DNA of 64,000 nt from Thelonectria olida (taxonomy: Eukaryota > Ascomycota > Sordariomycetes > Hypocreales > Nectriaceae), in the NCBI GenBank assembly GCA_020736575.1, contig JAGPYM010000024.1, forward strand, positions 496,001 through 560,000. The letters run 5' to 3'. The notes below the pieces were generated by a model that worked only from the letters and a program-made list of their open reading frames with translations, was not told the origin of the DNA and did no database searches. The position numbers and the translations under genes were made by a program. The first letter of the stretch is position 1. Each line of letters begins with the position of its first letter. Shown one piece after another: positions 1-9,486 of this stretch.

Positions 1-912
1 TTTCTGAAAACTAATACTCGTTATTGTGCGTACTGCGCACACTAAAAGTACACTGAGGTGCAGGTTCAGCGTCAGTAATTTAGCATAGTAATTTTGTCCA
101 AAAATGGACCAAGTTGACTACATTTTGGCCGTTTCTGGTCGCTCTCAGTAATTGTGGGCGGTTCCACCCTACAAAGATAGTGCGCAAGTCGCTAAAATTA
201 GCACACTTTTGAGAGATTTCAGAGCTCAAACACTGACGCTGAACAGGCACCACAGTGTACGAGGCCAAATCCATCACACTCAGACTTGGCCCTGAGCTAA
301 TGTGCTTGAGACGATTACGTCGTGCGCAACGGCGCCTGCGCTGGACTCTGCGTAAGCCAGATCCATCACACTCAGACTTGGCCCTGAGCTTGTTTGCTTG
401 AGACGACTGCATCGTGCGAGGGCCCGCTGGCGCTCTGAGGCCGAAAGTGGACAAAATGCTTGCCAGGCTTACTGTCCACTTTTATGGGTACATTTGGGTG
501 TCCATAATTGAGCAGAGCCCAAAAATGGTCCAGGGTGAAGAGGAACAAAACTAAACGCAAGGACACCTCGGCCTTTGCAATTGCCGGTTGCCGAAAATGG
601 AACCTTTCACAAACAGGGGTCATCGTGCGGTGATCATTGAATCCTCGTAGTTCTCGAGCCCCTCTTTGGATCCATGGAGGAGCCGAAAATGGCCACTGTC
701 GTATCGCTGTCTGTCGCAAAGTATTTAAACACCTTTTCTTGTGCGTGTTCTTCATTCAGAAATACCAGGCTTCTTCTAGGGAAATCCCAGCCAACAAGCT
801 GATGAATCAGATCGACAGCGAGCCTTCAACGTTCAATCTTGCGCCGCCAGCCAATTAGACTTGCGAAACTCAACCATCAAGTGGTGAGGCCATTTGTCAG
901 GGGGCCCAATAG
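1..912. other. Gene-free left edge
   Basis: No convincing gene is visible. The short open frames overlap each other on opposite strands and have no recognisable domain. The stretch holds a degenerate direct repeat (see the separate entry) and ends at the 3' terminus of a LINE at position 913. Confidence 0.5.
267..418. repeat. Direct repeat, two ~59-bp copies
   Basis: Positions about 267-326 and 360-418 are two copies of the same ~59-bp unit with a 93-bp period. Both read ATCCATCACACTCAGACTTG, then GCCCTGAGCT, then a slightly diverged GCTTGAGACGA part, ending in TCGTGCG. The purpose is unknown; this could be a decayed minisatellite or part of an old element. Confidence 0.7.
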
Positions 913-1187
913 ATGAATGAATGAAATTTATTACGCCCGGGAGGACCAAGCCTCATAGGGCCATGACGCTAACCTATTTTCAGTTCTAACGATTGATCGA
1001 GATCACTCTTCCTCGTCCACTGATTGGTCTCGCCTCGCTTGACTCTGATGTGACAGGCCTGCTTGAAGGCCAATTTCTCCAAGTGTTCAGCATCCTATCT
1101 TCAGCAGCTGAAGCATGGTCTGCCAACTTGAGGCTGTTTGATGTTAGTATCGCCACATTTGGCCGCTAAGCGTGGTTAGTTAGTAAG

Positions 1188-4100
1188 TTATCTAGTCTGG
1201 TTTGCATCAAGTCTCCTCGTGTCCATGGCGAACTTAATCGCCGCCCGCACCGCCTGTAGGTCTGGTGTCCATTTAGGTCCATCCGATGCTGCCTTTCCTC
1301 CCAAAAAGAACGAGAGGTTTCCCATCATTGTTTGTCCGACTTGCCGCATGCCTTCTCGCTGCGTGTCCCATTTCGTACACCGGAATAGAAAATGGTCCAT
1401 CGTTTCTGCTGCTCGTCCACAGTTGCATCGGTCCGATTCTGCTGCTCCAATCCTGTGCAGGTAGCTGTTGATCCTAGCCATTCCCGTGCGAAGCTGGGAG
1501 AGCATGTCTGCTTCGCGCCTCTTCAATCCATCATACAGGGAGCGTGTGTGTGTACTTGGTAACGCTTTGTCGATTCGCTTCGAGTACTTTCCGACCCCAT
1601 CGGGCAGGGTATTCTGCCGTTGCTGCTGTGCGATTGCTAGTCTCATTCGTGTGGAACGCGCTTGGTATGTTGGTTTCTCCGGTCTGTGTCCTCCTCGTGC
1701 GGCTCTTCGCGCTTCCGCCTTTGCCTCGTTGCCCATGGGGAAGCCCTCGTCTCCGGCTGGTACCCACAGCATCTTGACGATGTTGCCACTCTTCTGGAGT
1801 CGTTCGGCATGCCTATGGATCTCCTGGACGGTACATTGTCCCGACTGCTGTTGCGGCCGCGCGATCACTTGCAGTGCTGATCGGCTGCTCGTCATAACAG
1901 TCAACTGTCGATGTTGAAGTCCATCCGGCATGCATCTCAGCGCCGTCGCTATAGCTTCCAGCTCTGCCGTGTACACGTTCTGGTCGTCTCTGGAACCGAT
2001 CATAATCGAGTACCTGGCCACCACCTCGCCCGGTCTGTTGCTCAGAGTATCACGGACGATGCCGCCCATGCCTACCCTTCCTGCCTTCTCAGAGGCACTG
2101 GTTGCCACCAGGATCCCCTCCATCCTGTTGGCGGTTTCTGTCGCCATATCCCGGTCGAGGTCGTACCCGATGGGCAGGCGGCTGTGCCATCGTGGTAGTG
2201 TATATGCCTGGATTGTTTCCATTCGTTCAGCTGCGTTCCCTCCTTGTGCCAGCGCGAGTTTCTTCATCGGAGACAGGTATCTCCGGCTGCTTGACATCTT
2301 GAGACCAGCGAGTGGGTGCGTCTTTGGTAGGGTGTGCAGGTTGATCCAGAGCCTAGTGCCGGCTCGGGCATGCCGTTCCCTTATCGTGGGGATGCTTGCC
2401 TCTGCTTCTAACACAGCCGTCGCTGCCGTTCGGAAGGCGCCGGTGATCGCTTGCGCCCCTACTTTCTGTGCTCTGTTCAGCCAACTCAGTTCTCTTATCC
2501 CGCACGCATGCGCCCACACGGTGGAGGCGTAGTCCATGGTTGGTGCCACTGTAGCCGTGAAGAGCTGCCTTGCTGTCCGAGGTGATAGCATCTTGAGCCT
2601 CCTCAGGCACATGGCGGCCGCCAAGCCCTTGGCTGCTGCTCTGGCCATGTGTTCCTTGTACCGTAGCTTCGCATCCATCACCACTCCCAGGATCTTGGCG
2701 CTTGGTGTCGGTCTGACCTCTTTTCCTTTGATCACGAATGGCGTGTCGCTGGTGCGCTCGGCATTGCGCGTGAAGTGTATGATGGTTGTCTTGTCGCCTT
2801 CGAATGTTGCACCGCTCCGTCTTTCCCATTCCAGTGCCTTGTCTATGATGGCTTGAATGCCCGCTCTGTTTGTCTCCGCCGTTGGCCCCGTCACCCAGGC
2901 CGAGTAGTCGTCGACGAATGCCATCGAGCCGCCCGTTGAGTTGATTCTGCTCTGTACCAGATCCGCGTTGAAAAACAGGAACAGCACCGGCGACAGCGGC
3001 GACCCCTGCGGAAGGCCCGCTTGGGGTAGCGGCTGTCGCTCCGACGTGTAGTCGTTCACTACGATACTCGCTGTGCGGTTTGAGCAGAAAGCATCGATCT
3101 ATTTGACCAGCCACCGTGGTATGCCTCTGGCCTCCAGTCTCTGCAGAAGTCGATCCTTGAATACGCCGTTGTATGCGCCTTTGACATCGAAGCTGATCAG
3201 ACTAACCACCTTGCGGTTTCTCCACGCCCTGTAGATCTGTTCCTGCAGGGGCAGCAGTGCCTGTTCCGTCGACCTCCGTTTTCTTGCTCCAAAGTGGTTT
3301 GTGGGTAGGAGTCCGAACGTCTCGACGGCGTACGAAATCCTGTCCGCCACGACGGCCTCGAGAATCTTACCCAGCGTCGACAGTAGTGAGATGGGTCGCC
3401 ATGCCTTGGCGATCGCGTAGTCGCCCTTGTCTGGTTTCTTGAGCGGGATGATCTTGGCGCTTCTCCACTAGTCCGGCAGTACTCCATCTATCAATGACGT
3501 TCGGAATAAGTGTAGCACCCGGTCTTGGACCACTGGCCAAAGTTATTTCCATACCATCGCTGGTAAGCCGTCTTCCCCGGGTGCTTTCCATGCTTTGGCC
3601 GCCATGACTTTCTGCTCCACCTCGTCCAGGGTTATGTTCGGCATGTCCACCTCCATCCGGCGGGGACGGGCCCCTTCATCTTCGATGACGGCCGGCAGCG
3701 GTGGGAAGAATGCGCTGAGTAGCTCCTCGGCTTGCTCTGCCTTGTCCTTCGTCTTTGTTCCATCCGGCCTCTTCGACGTTGTGATCTCGCCTGGTTCCTC
3801 CAGTACGTGTACGCCCTTCGAAGCCGGGTTAGGTCTGTTGTCCACCACCTCCTCGCGTACGGGGATGGCTTTGCTAGTGGCACGAGCTTGTCGGTTGCTT
3901 CGAGCACCACTCCCATGAGCATGTCCGTTTGGGTCTGCACGTCGTCATCCCATGGCAGCCATCGGAGCCTTTCCTCCACCCTTTCTCTGATCGCTGTCCA
4001 TGGTGCATTCTTGAACAGTCGTCGTTCGCTGGCTCTCCTTTCTGGCACACTGAGGTCGAACTCGGTTCGGATTGCTCTGTGGTCTGAACCATGTTCCGTT

Positions 4101-4783
4101 GGGTGGATCCCGCATGCTACCATCTCCTCAGCCAACTCGGCCGACGCCAGTATCAAGTCTATCGTACTTGAGTGCTCCGAGTTCTCCCACGTCTTCGTCC
4201 CCCGGGGGAGAAGGCTGAGCAAGCTGTGCTCCTCCATGAGACCGATAATCGGCTCTGCCTCGCCTTGTCTCCTGCCTGTCACGTCTTCTCCTCCCCAGAG
4301 GTGGTCGTGGCGATTGAAGTCGCCCGCTAGTATCACATCCGTTCTTCTCCCTGTTGCGTTGCGGAATGTCGTCACTTGGGTATGCAGCGTCTCCATTGTG
4401 GCAAGCAGCGTCTCCTCGTTTTTCCCCTCCACATACACCGAGATCATCAGCACATCCCTATCGGGGAGTCGCAGCACCGCCCCCGTTAGGTCTGCTGATG
4501 GTATAGGGATCTGTTCCGCCACTATGTCTCGTCGAATCCATAGCATGCTACGGATTGGCCACTGCGCATCATGCGTCTGCGTCGGTATCATCTTGGTCCA
4601 GTTGCTATGGCTGTTCGGTGTCGTCACCACCGCACCGTCAATGGTTCGTGCGTATGGTTCGGCAACAGCCAGCACTGCGTACTGCTGAAGGTCCTGGTCG
4701 TTCATCATGCTTAGTTGGACCACGTCTCTCTTTCGTACGTTGAGTTGGAATATTTGCAGTTTAGTATACACCGCCCTGTCCAT
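1188..4783 (-). pseudogene. LINE ORF2 (endonuclease-reverse transcriptase), inactivated
   Basis: The ATG at 4783 starts an APE-type endonuclease (AGDFNRHDHLWGG, GSDHRAIRTEF visible). Near position 3790 a block of about 60 codons present in the intact copy is missing, and the frame changes. The reverse transcriptase follows in the new frame with its FVDDYSAW catalytic box. Within it are in-frame stops at 3543-3545 (TAA), 3468-3470 (TAG) and 3099-3101 (TAG), each explained by one C-to-T or G-to-A change relative to the intact element. The RNase H-like region and terminal CX1C...H...C motif (CNCGRAAETMDHFLFRC) remain readable to 1188. It cannot make a functional protein. Confidence 0.9.
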
Positions 4784-6128
4784 TCCGTGCCCGGCAGTTT
4801 CGGCTGAAAGCTTCGTGCGGCCCTCCGCAGGTAGCACATGATGGCTCTGTTACTTGGCATTGCCTGTGCTGGTGTCCTTGCTGCGCACACCTTCCGCATA
4901 CCTGTTCTTTCTTGCATGCGAATGCTTTGTGGCCAATGTTCCAGCACTTGTAGCACTGAACTGGTCCTTGACGCCGCTCAAAGACGTTGGTGTTGGCCGA
5001 CTCCCCGGCCAGGTGAAAGTATCCCTCCTCGAGGAGTCGCTTCGCATCGTTTCCTTTCGTCACGTAGATCACCATTGACCCGTACGTCTTTCCGTTCTCC
5101 CTGTCGCTGAGCCAGTGGATCTTGGTGATCGTCACCTCGTTCTCTCTGCCCAGTGCCTCCACCGCTCCTGGCAGTATATTGCCGTCCGAGTCCAGTACTG
5201 CCGTACGGTTCGCACCGTCTACCTTGACCGGGTAGAGTTGGTCCCTGAGTACTCTCGCACCCTTGACTGCAGTCCTCTCGGCTGCCTCCTTGACGAGCTG
5301 CATCTCCGCCTCATCTCTACAGATCACCTTGATGCGGTCTGTGTTCCTCGCGTCCTTCACCACGGCTGCGCACCTCCAGTCCTGTAGGCCCTCCTTCTTT
5401 CGCATCTCCTCGATGCCCTGTCGGATTCCTCCCACTTGTGCCTTGCCCTTCTCCTCCTCGTTGACGCGCGATGTGTCGATAGTACAGAAAAGGGTATCGG
5501 TGAACGCGGACGGTGTTGTTCGCATAGACGATAGGCTTCGGACGTTGCCTGGTTGGCTTGTCGGGGGAGTACGCGCTACGTCTACATACGATGGCTGAGG
5601 GCTCGTCTGGGCACTATTGGCCGCAATGCTTTGGGCCACCATGTCCAACTGTTCTCGCAGTTGTTTCAACTCTTCCGTGGTTTGTTCTTGCGCCTGTCTA
5701 AGTTGCTCGTTTGTTTCTCGCATCGCCTTTAGTTCCTCGGCGGCCTGTTCATGCATACGTCTAGTTTCTTCGGCCTTCTTCCGGTCCTTGGCTGCCTCAG
5801 CCCTGACCCTCTGTATCTCCTGTTGGAGTCGTTGAATCATTTCCAGCTGGTCGCTCACCATCTTCGTCGCCGATCCCTGGTTCTCCAGCAACGCATCCCA
5901 GAGCCTCTGCAGCATCTTCTTCTGTTCGGTCATTATATGGGTCGACGTTTCCTGGAGCATCGTCCGGAGCATCATCTGGATGAGCGATTCGTTGCCGTTC
6001 ACCGCGCTCTCCATGGCCTGTGATCCCTCGACCGCATTGCCACGATCGTTGTCGCCTGCTGCCATTTGCCCTGCGCCAACATTCTTTGACGTTCCGGCCT
6101 TGCTTGCGGCTGCCTGCACACTTCTCAT
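4761..6128 (-). CDS. LINE ORF1 gag-like protein, N-terminally truncated
   Basis: A 455-residue nucleic-acid-binding ORF1 protein of a Tad-like LINE. It would coat the element RNA in the ribonucleoprotein. The first two thirds are charged and helical (a likely coiled coil with many EE/KK/LRQ runs around residues 55-165), a Pro/Ser linker follows, and the C-terminus carries three CCHC-type knuckles (CYKCWNIGHKAFAC, CGRCAQQGHQHRQC, CATCGGPHEAFSRNC). The intact homologue at 28163-29704 is 513 residues and begins with about 38 extra residues, so the ATG used here lies at the junction with the MULE. The stop codon lies inside the start of ORF2 (23-nt overlap), the usual layout for this clade. Confidence 0.85.
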   Translation of the reverse strand: MRSVQAAASKAGTSKNVGAGQMAAGDNDRGNAVEGSQAMESAVNGNESLIQMMLRTMLQETSTHIMTEQKKMLQRLWDALLENQGSATKMVSDQLEMIQRLQQEIQRVRAEAAKDRKKAEETRRMHEQAAEELKAMRETNEQLRQAQEQTTEELKQLREQLDMVAQSIAANSAQTSPQPSYVDVARTPPTSQPGNVRSLSSMRTTPSAFTDTLFCTIDTSRVNEEEKGKAQVGGIRQGIEEMRKKEGLQDWRCAAVVKDARNTDRIKVICRDEAEMQLVKEAAERTAVKGARVLRDQLYPVKVDGANRTAVLDSDGNILPGAVEALGRENEVTITKIHWLSDRENGKTYGSMVIYVTKGNDAKRLLEEGYFHLAGESANTNVFERRQGPVQCYKCWNIGHKAFACKKEQVCGRCAQQGHQHRQCQVTEPSCATCGGPHEAFSRNCRARNGQGGVY

Positions 6129-8468
6129 TTTCTGACTTGTCCCAGTCCAAGTAAGCCATCATCTCTTCTCTTTTCCAGACTCTCGAGCCTGTTGAGGTTA
6201 CACACTGTTTAGTCATCTGTTTGTAATCCAGGCACCATTCGTAGCTTTTCTTGTCATATCGTAACGGCAAACCCATTGCTTTTCGGTATAGTTGATTGTT
6301 CACATAGGTTCCAGGAGGCTGAGTTTTATACCAAGCATCTCTCGCTGTAATATATCTCTGGTAAATAGCCCTTGGATCATCGTAATTCAGTGGCCGAGAT
6401 GGAACCTGGTTCGGTGAGGGCGAAGGCGTGCGAACAGGTGGTGTAGGCGGCCGAGGCATGGTTTCCATGGAAGGTTGAATCGACGATTCAATAGTGGTTG
6501 CCGGGAAGACTGGCTCCGAAGTGATAGCTGGTTGTACCCGAGGCTGTTCTGCAATTGACTCTGGCGGCGGTTGTTGTGAAGTCACAATAGCTGTGATCTC
6601 AGCTCTGCGTATCGTAGGGGACACAGTTTCGAGTTCCTTGCGTGACCTAACACGTGGCATTTGCTACATATAGGCGGTGTTTTAGGCGTTATTGCTGTTT
6701 CAACTATCTCGAACCCGCTAAGTTCCCTTCGAACGCTTGAATGGGGTAAAGCCGAAGTGGTAACAACCGGATCAATGCGTTGGCGAGGCTCTAAGAGCAA
6801 GTGAGGAGTGCCGTTACGGGCTAGGTGCCAATGTGAGTGGAAGTCTTTGAGTTGTAGGACCTGGTCTTGTGCTAGTAAACCCTCTAGTTTATGAAAACAA
6901 GGTAGCCCTTGGGACCGAGAAAAACAACCCGTACAATTTGGCGATGGAATTGGGTTCCTTTTCGTCAAAAGCTTCCGTTGTTCTTCGACTTTTCTCAAAG
7001 CTTTGTGTGATACCCAACCACGTACTGCATTGTAGAGGTTCGAGTGGTGTCCGAATTTGCTGTTTAGCTTGGTTGGGCTTTAACTCTGCAAGTTGGTTGA
7101 ACAGCGCTTGTTTGATCGCTCTCCATGCTTCGAATAGATCTAATGTGGATTTCTTGAGGTGGCTTTGAGTAACCCATGAATACCCTGGACTCGGGAAGTA
7201 ACAACGTTATCGAAATGCGGGTGTTGGTCGACCTAAGCCTTCACAAGCTTCTCTTTATACAGGTTGAGCTAACTAGTCTTAATATATCCGACTTCTTCGA
7301 TATGGGTTGGAAGATACTTTTGTTCGAAATCCGATACGCGTTCGTGGAATATCTCTTCAGTGGGAGATTTCATAATCAGATGCCAATAGTTATAAAAGGT
7401 GTTCCAAGCTTCAAGTCCTTGGTCTTGCCCATGTCGCTGCCCCTGTTGTTGCCGCGTAAAAGTTGGCTGACAATGACGAAGAACTGCTTTATTTGCATGC
7501 CAAAGACATAAAAGCGAAGCAGCGGAAGGGAAACAGGTGGCAACAGCGTTGATACAAGCAAGACAGCGATCTGTCAAGATAACTGAAGGAAACCGAGTAT
7601 TGCTGACTTCATACAGTGACTTCAGACGGTCCAAGGCCCAAAAGTAGTCCTGTTCAGTCTCGCCGCTGAGGAATGCAAACGCAATGCAGAAAGACCGTTG
7701 GCAAGCATCGACTCCGATCATATCCAAGAGCGGCATTCCGTACTTGTTCGTCTTATAGGTACAGTCCAGTATTAGGGTATCTGGGTAGGCCTGGAGGTAT
7801 GCCAGCGAGTTTGGGTGGGCGAACAGGACAGCTGTTACTCGGTTATCTGGACCTAGTTGCATTCGGTTCCACAATCCTTCTCGATCTAGTTGGTTGGCAA
7901 GTGCGTTGATCGTACTCTGTCCTTCGCAAATATCTCGTCTTGCATCTGCAATACGATTGTAGATATCTTGCTGAGTTGCAATAGAAGTGGTGTTTTGGCG
8001 TATATACGTTCTGATATCTTTAGGGGCTATGCCAGCGTTTAACAGGCTTGTAAGCTGAGACATATGCTCTCCGGAGAGTACTCGATGAACCGGATGAGAA
8101 GATGGGTGTTGACTTGGCTCGTGATTATGTGAAGAAAACCGCTGATCGGAACGATGCCGTAAGGTCCAAGTTCTCTTATCCAAGGATTCCTTAGCCAAGA
8201 CAGAGAACTCACAGCCAGTACCCCGAGTAGTTGTCTTCCGTTGTCGCTCTTTTAATGCATTCGGAGGTTTAGAACGTCGATCACATAAGTACGTGATCGT
8301 GTGTCTGCCGGTCTTCTCTTTCGTTGACCTCCCATTTATAAACCATAGCCTCTTGGGGCTGCCCACGCATTGATCGCTTTGAATACAGCATCTCGAGATT
8401 CGTATTCGCCTTCAAGGGGGGAGGCAGTCGTCGGGAAACCCGTCGTTTCGATTTTGGGCTGAATCCAT
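6129..8468 (-). pseudogene. Hop-like MULE transposase, decayed (MULE1)
   Basis: Mutator-like transposase related along its whole length to the intact copy at 56398-59046. ATG at 8468, then an early frameshift near 8415, a FAR1-like zinc-binding N-terminus, the MULE core (LDCTYKTNKYGMPLLDMIGVD, VILTDRCLACINA, LCLWHANKAVLR), a stop just after residue KTS at 7269 and a second TGG-to-TAG stop shortly after, then a SWIM-type segment and a knuckle CSKCHVLGHARNSKLC. The C-terminal module (DDPRAIYQRYITARDAWY to MMAYLDWDKSE) is in yet another frame and is cut off at about 6129 by the LINE. Transition-type stops suggest RIP or deamination decay. Confidence 0.85.
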
Positions 8469-8616
8469 TCCTACCTAGTTATAGCACTAGAAGTTGTAAC
8501 TAAACTAAAACTTGGGAATAACATTCTGATATAGTCAAAAAGCGCGTGTAGTGAGAATATCCTCTCGGACGCGACGCGTTGAGCGTTCCGATAACGGAAG
8601 GCTCTTAACCTATTTA

Positions 8617-8713
8617 TGAATGAATGAATGAAATTTATTACGCCCGGGAGGACCTAGCCTCATAGGGCCAAAGACGCTACTCTGTTTTCGATTCTATCGA
8701 TTGGTCGTGATCA
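8617..8713 (-). mobile_element. 97-bp 5'-truncated LINE insertion with target duplication
   Basis: This is only the extreme 3' end of the LINE family seen at 913 and 14579: (TGAA)n tail, ATTTATTACGCCCGGG, CCTCATAGGGCC. It is bracketed by a perfect 13-bp target-site duplication CTTAACCTATTTA (8604-8616 and 8714-8726). It is a dead-on-arrival copy produced by aborted reverse transcription. Confidence 0.9.
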
Positions 8714-8726
8714 CTTAACCTATTTA

Positions 8727-9218
8727 GGAAGCGCGACGGGTACTCGTCGGCCTATTGGGCCGTCGATAATGCGTAGCCCAACTCACTCGCTCATTAACCT
8801 TGAATCCCTGCTTTTACCCGTCTTTGGCGGCCACACACGTCTTCTTGTGCGGGAGCCCGGTCCACTGCAGTTTTAGCCTCTCCGCATGATCCTCCCCTAT
8901 CCTCTGGGGATGGCACCATTGCACCTTAGCGATCGGGATTAAACAGGCAGATTCTATCTACAACATCAGGCTTCGTTCCTCAAGGCTCCTTTGCGCAAAC
9001 CGCGCGTAGGGGGGCGGAAGGAAGAGCCTTTCGTTCCTCAAGGCATTGGCCCAGTTGCCAGGAGCGTAACCGGACCCTGTGATTGGCCACTGGAACTGAG
9101 ACCCACAATTAGAGCTATGACGTTGCCATGACACGTCGCGCCTCCTCCGCAATATGGCCGCAAACAGCTCATGGACTCCTCTAGCCGGCAATCAATCGAG
9201 AGCGCCATTTCACGCCGG
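8727..9218. other. Intergenic, no gene seen
   Basis: No supported gene. It contains CTATTGGGCC at 8752-8761, the reverse complement of GGCCCAATAG at 903-912, which may mark the old right terminus of the decayed MULE. The rest is GC-rich DNA upstream of the NLR gene. Confidence 0.4.
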
Positions 9219-9305
9219 ATAAGCGGGGTCTCGTTCCATGGGCCCATCGATGGCCGAATTGTCCTCGCAGGCACTGCGTCGGCCGGAGGCGTCTTCATCC
9301 GCGGC
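9219..9305 (+). pseudogene. Dead duplicate of the NLR N-terminal motif
   Basis: Read in the frame starting at 9222 this gives SGVSFHGPIDGRIVLAGTAS followed by AGGVFI, which aligns with the N-terminus of the NLR at 9487 (SGASFHGLTHGHNIPAAGIN then ISGGTF). The initiator is ATA (9219-9221) where the live copy has ATG, a single G-to-A change. The frame closes a few codons later. It looks like a decayed tandem copy of the first exon, or the residue of a neighbouring gene carrying the same motif. Confidence 0.6.
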
Positions 9306-9486
9306 TCTACCTGTAGCTGTGATTGCGCCGTTAGATAACTCTGCTCACGTGGACCGACATGGCTTATTATTTCATCCACGAAGAATCACCGCCCACTTGC
9401 ACTGTTCCAAATACAGATGCTTCCTCTAACTCTTCTTGTGAAAGAAACCTTGAGTCCTTTCACACCGGTAGTCCCACTGGCCTGCG

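Larger units (their letters stand above)
913..6128 (-). mobile_element. Tad-like LINE retrotransposon, 5'-truncated and inactivated (LINE1)
   Basis: Non-LTR retrotransposon on the minus strand. Its 3' end is the (TGAA)n tail followed by ATTTATTACGCCCGGG at 913-940, the same terminus seen at 8617 and (reversed) at 14579. ORF1 encodes zinc knuckles; ORF2 encodes endonuclease, reverse transcriptase and an RNase H-like region. The 5' end (about 6121-6128) abuts the interior of a MULE transposase reading frame, so this copy was inserted into or joined to that MULE. ORF1 lacks roughly the first 38 residues of the intact copy at 24-30 kb. ORF2 carries an internal deletion with frameshift and three nonsense codons. 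Confidence 0.9.
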
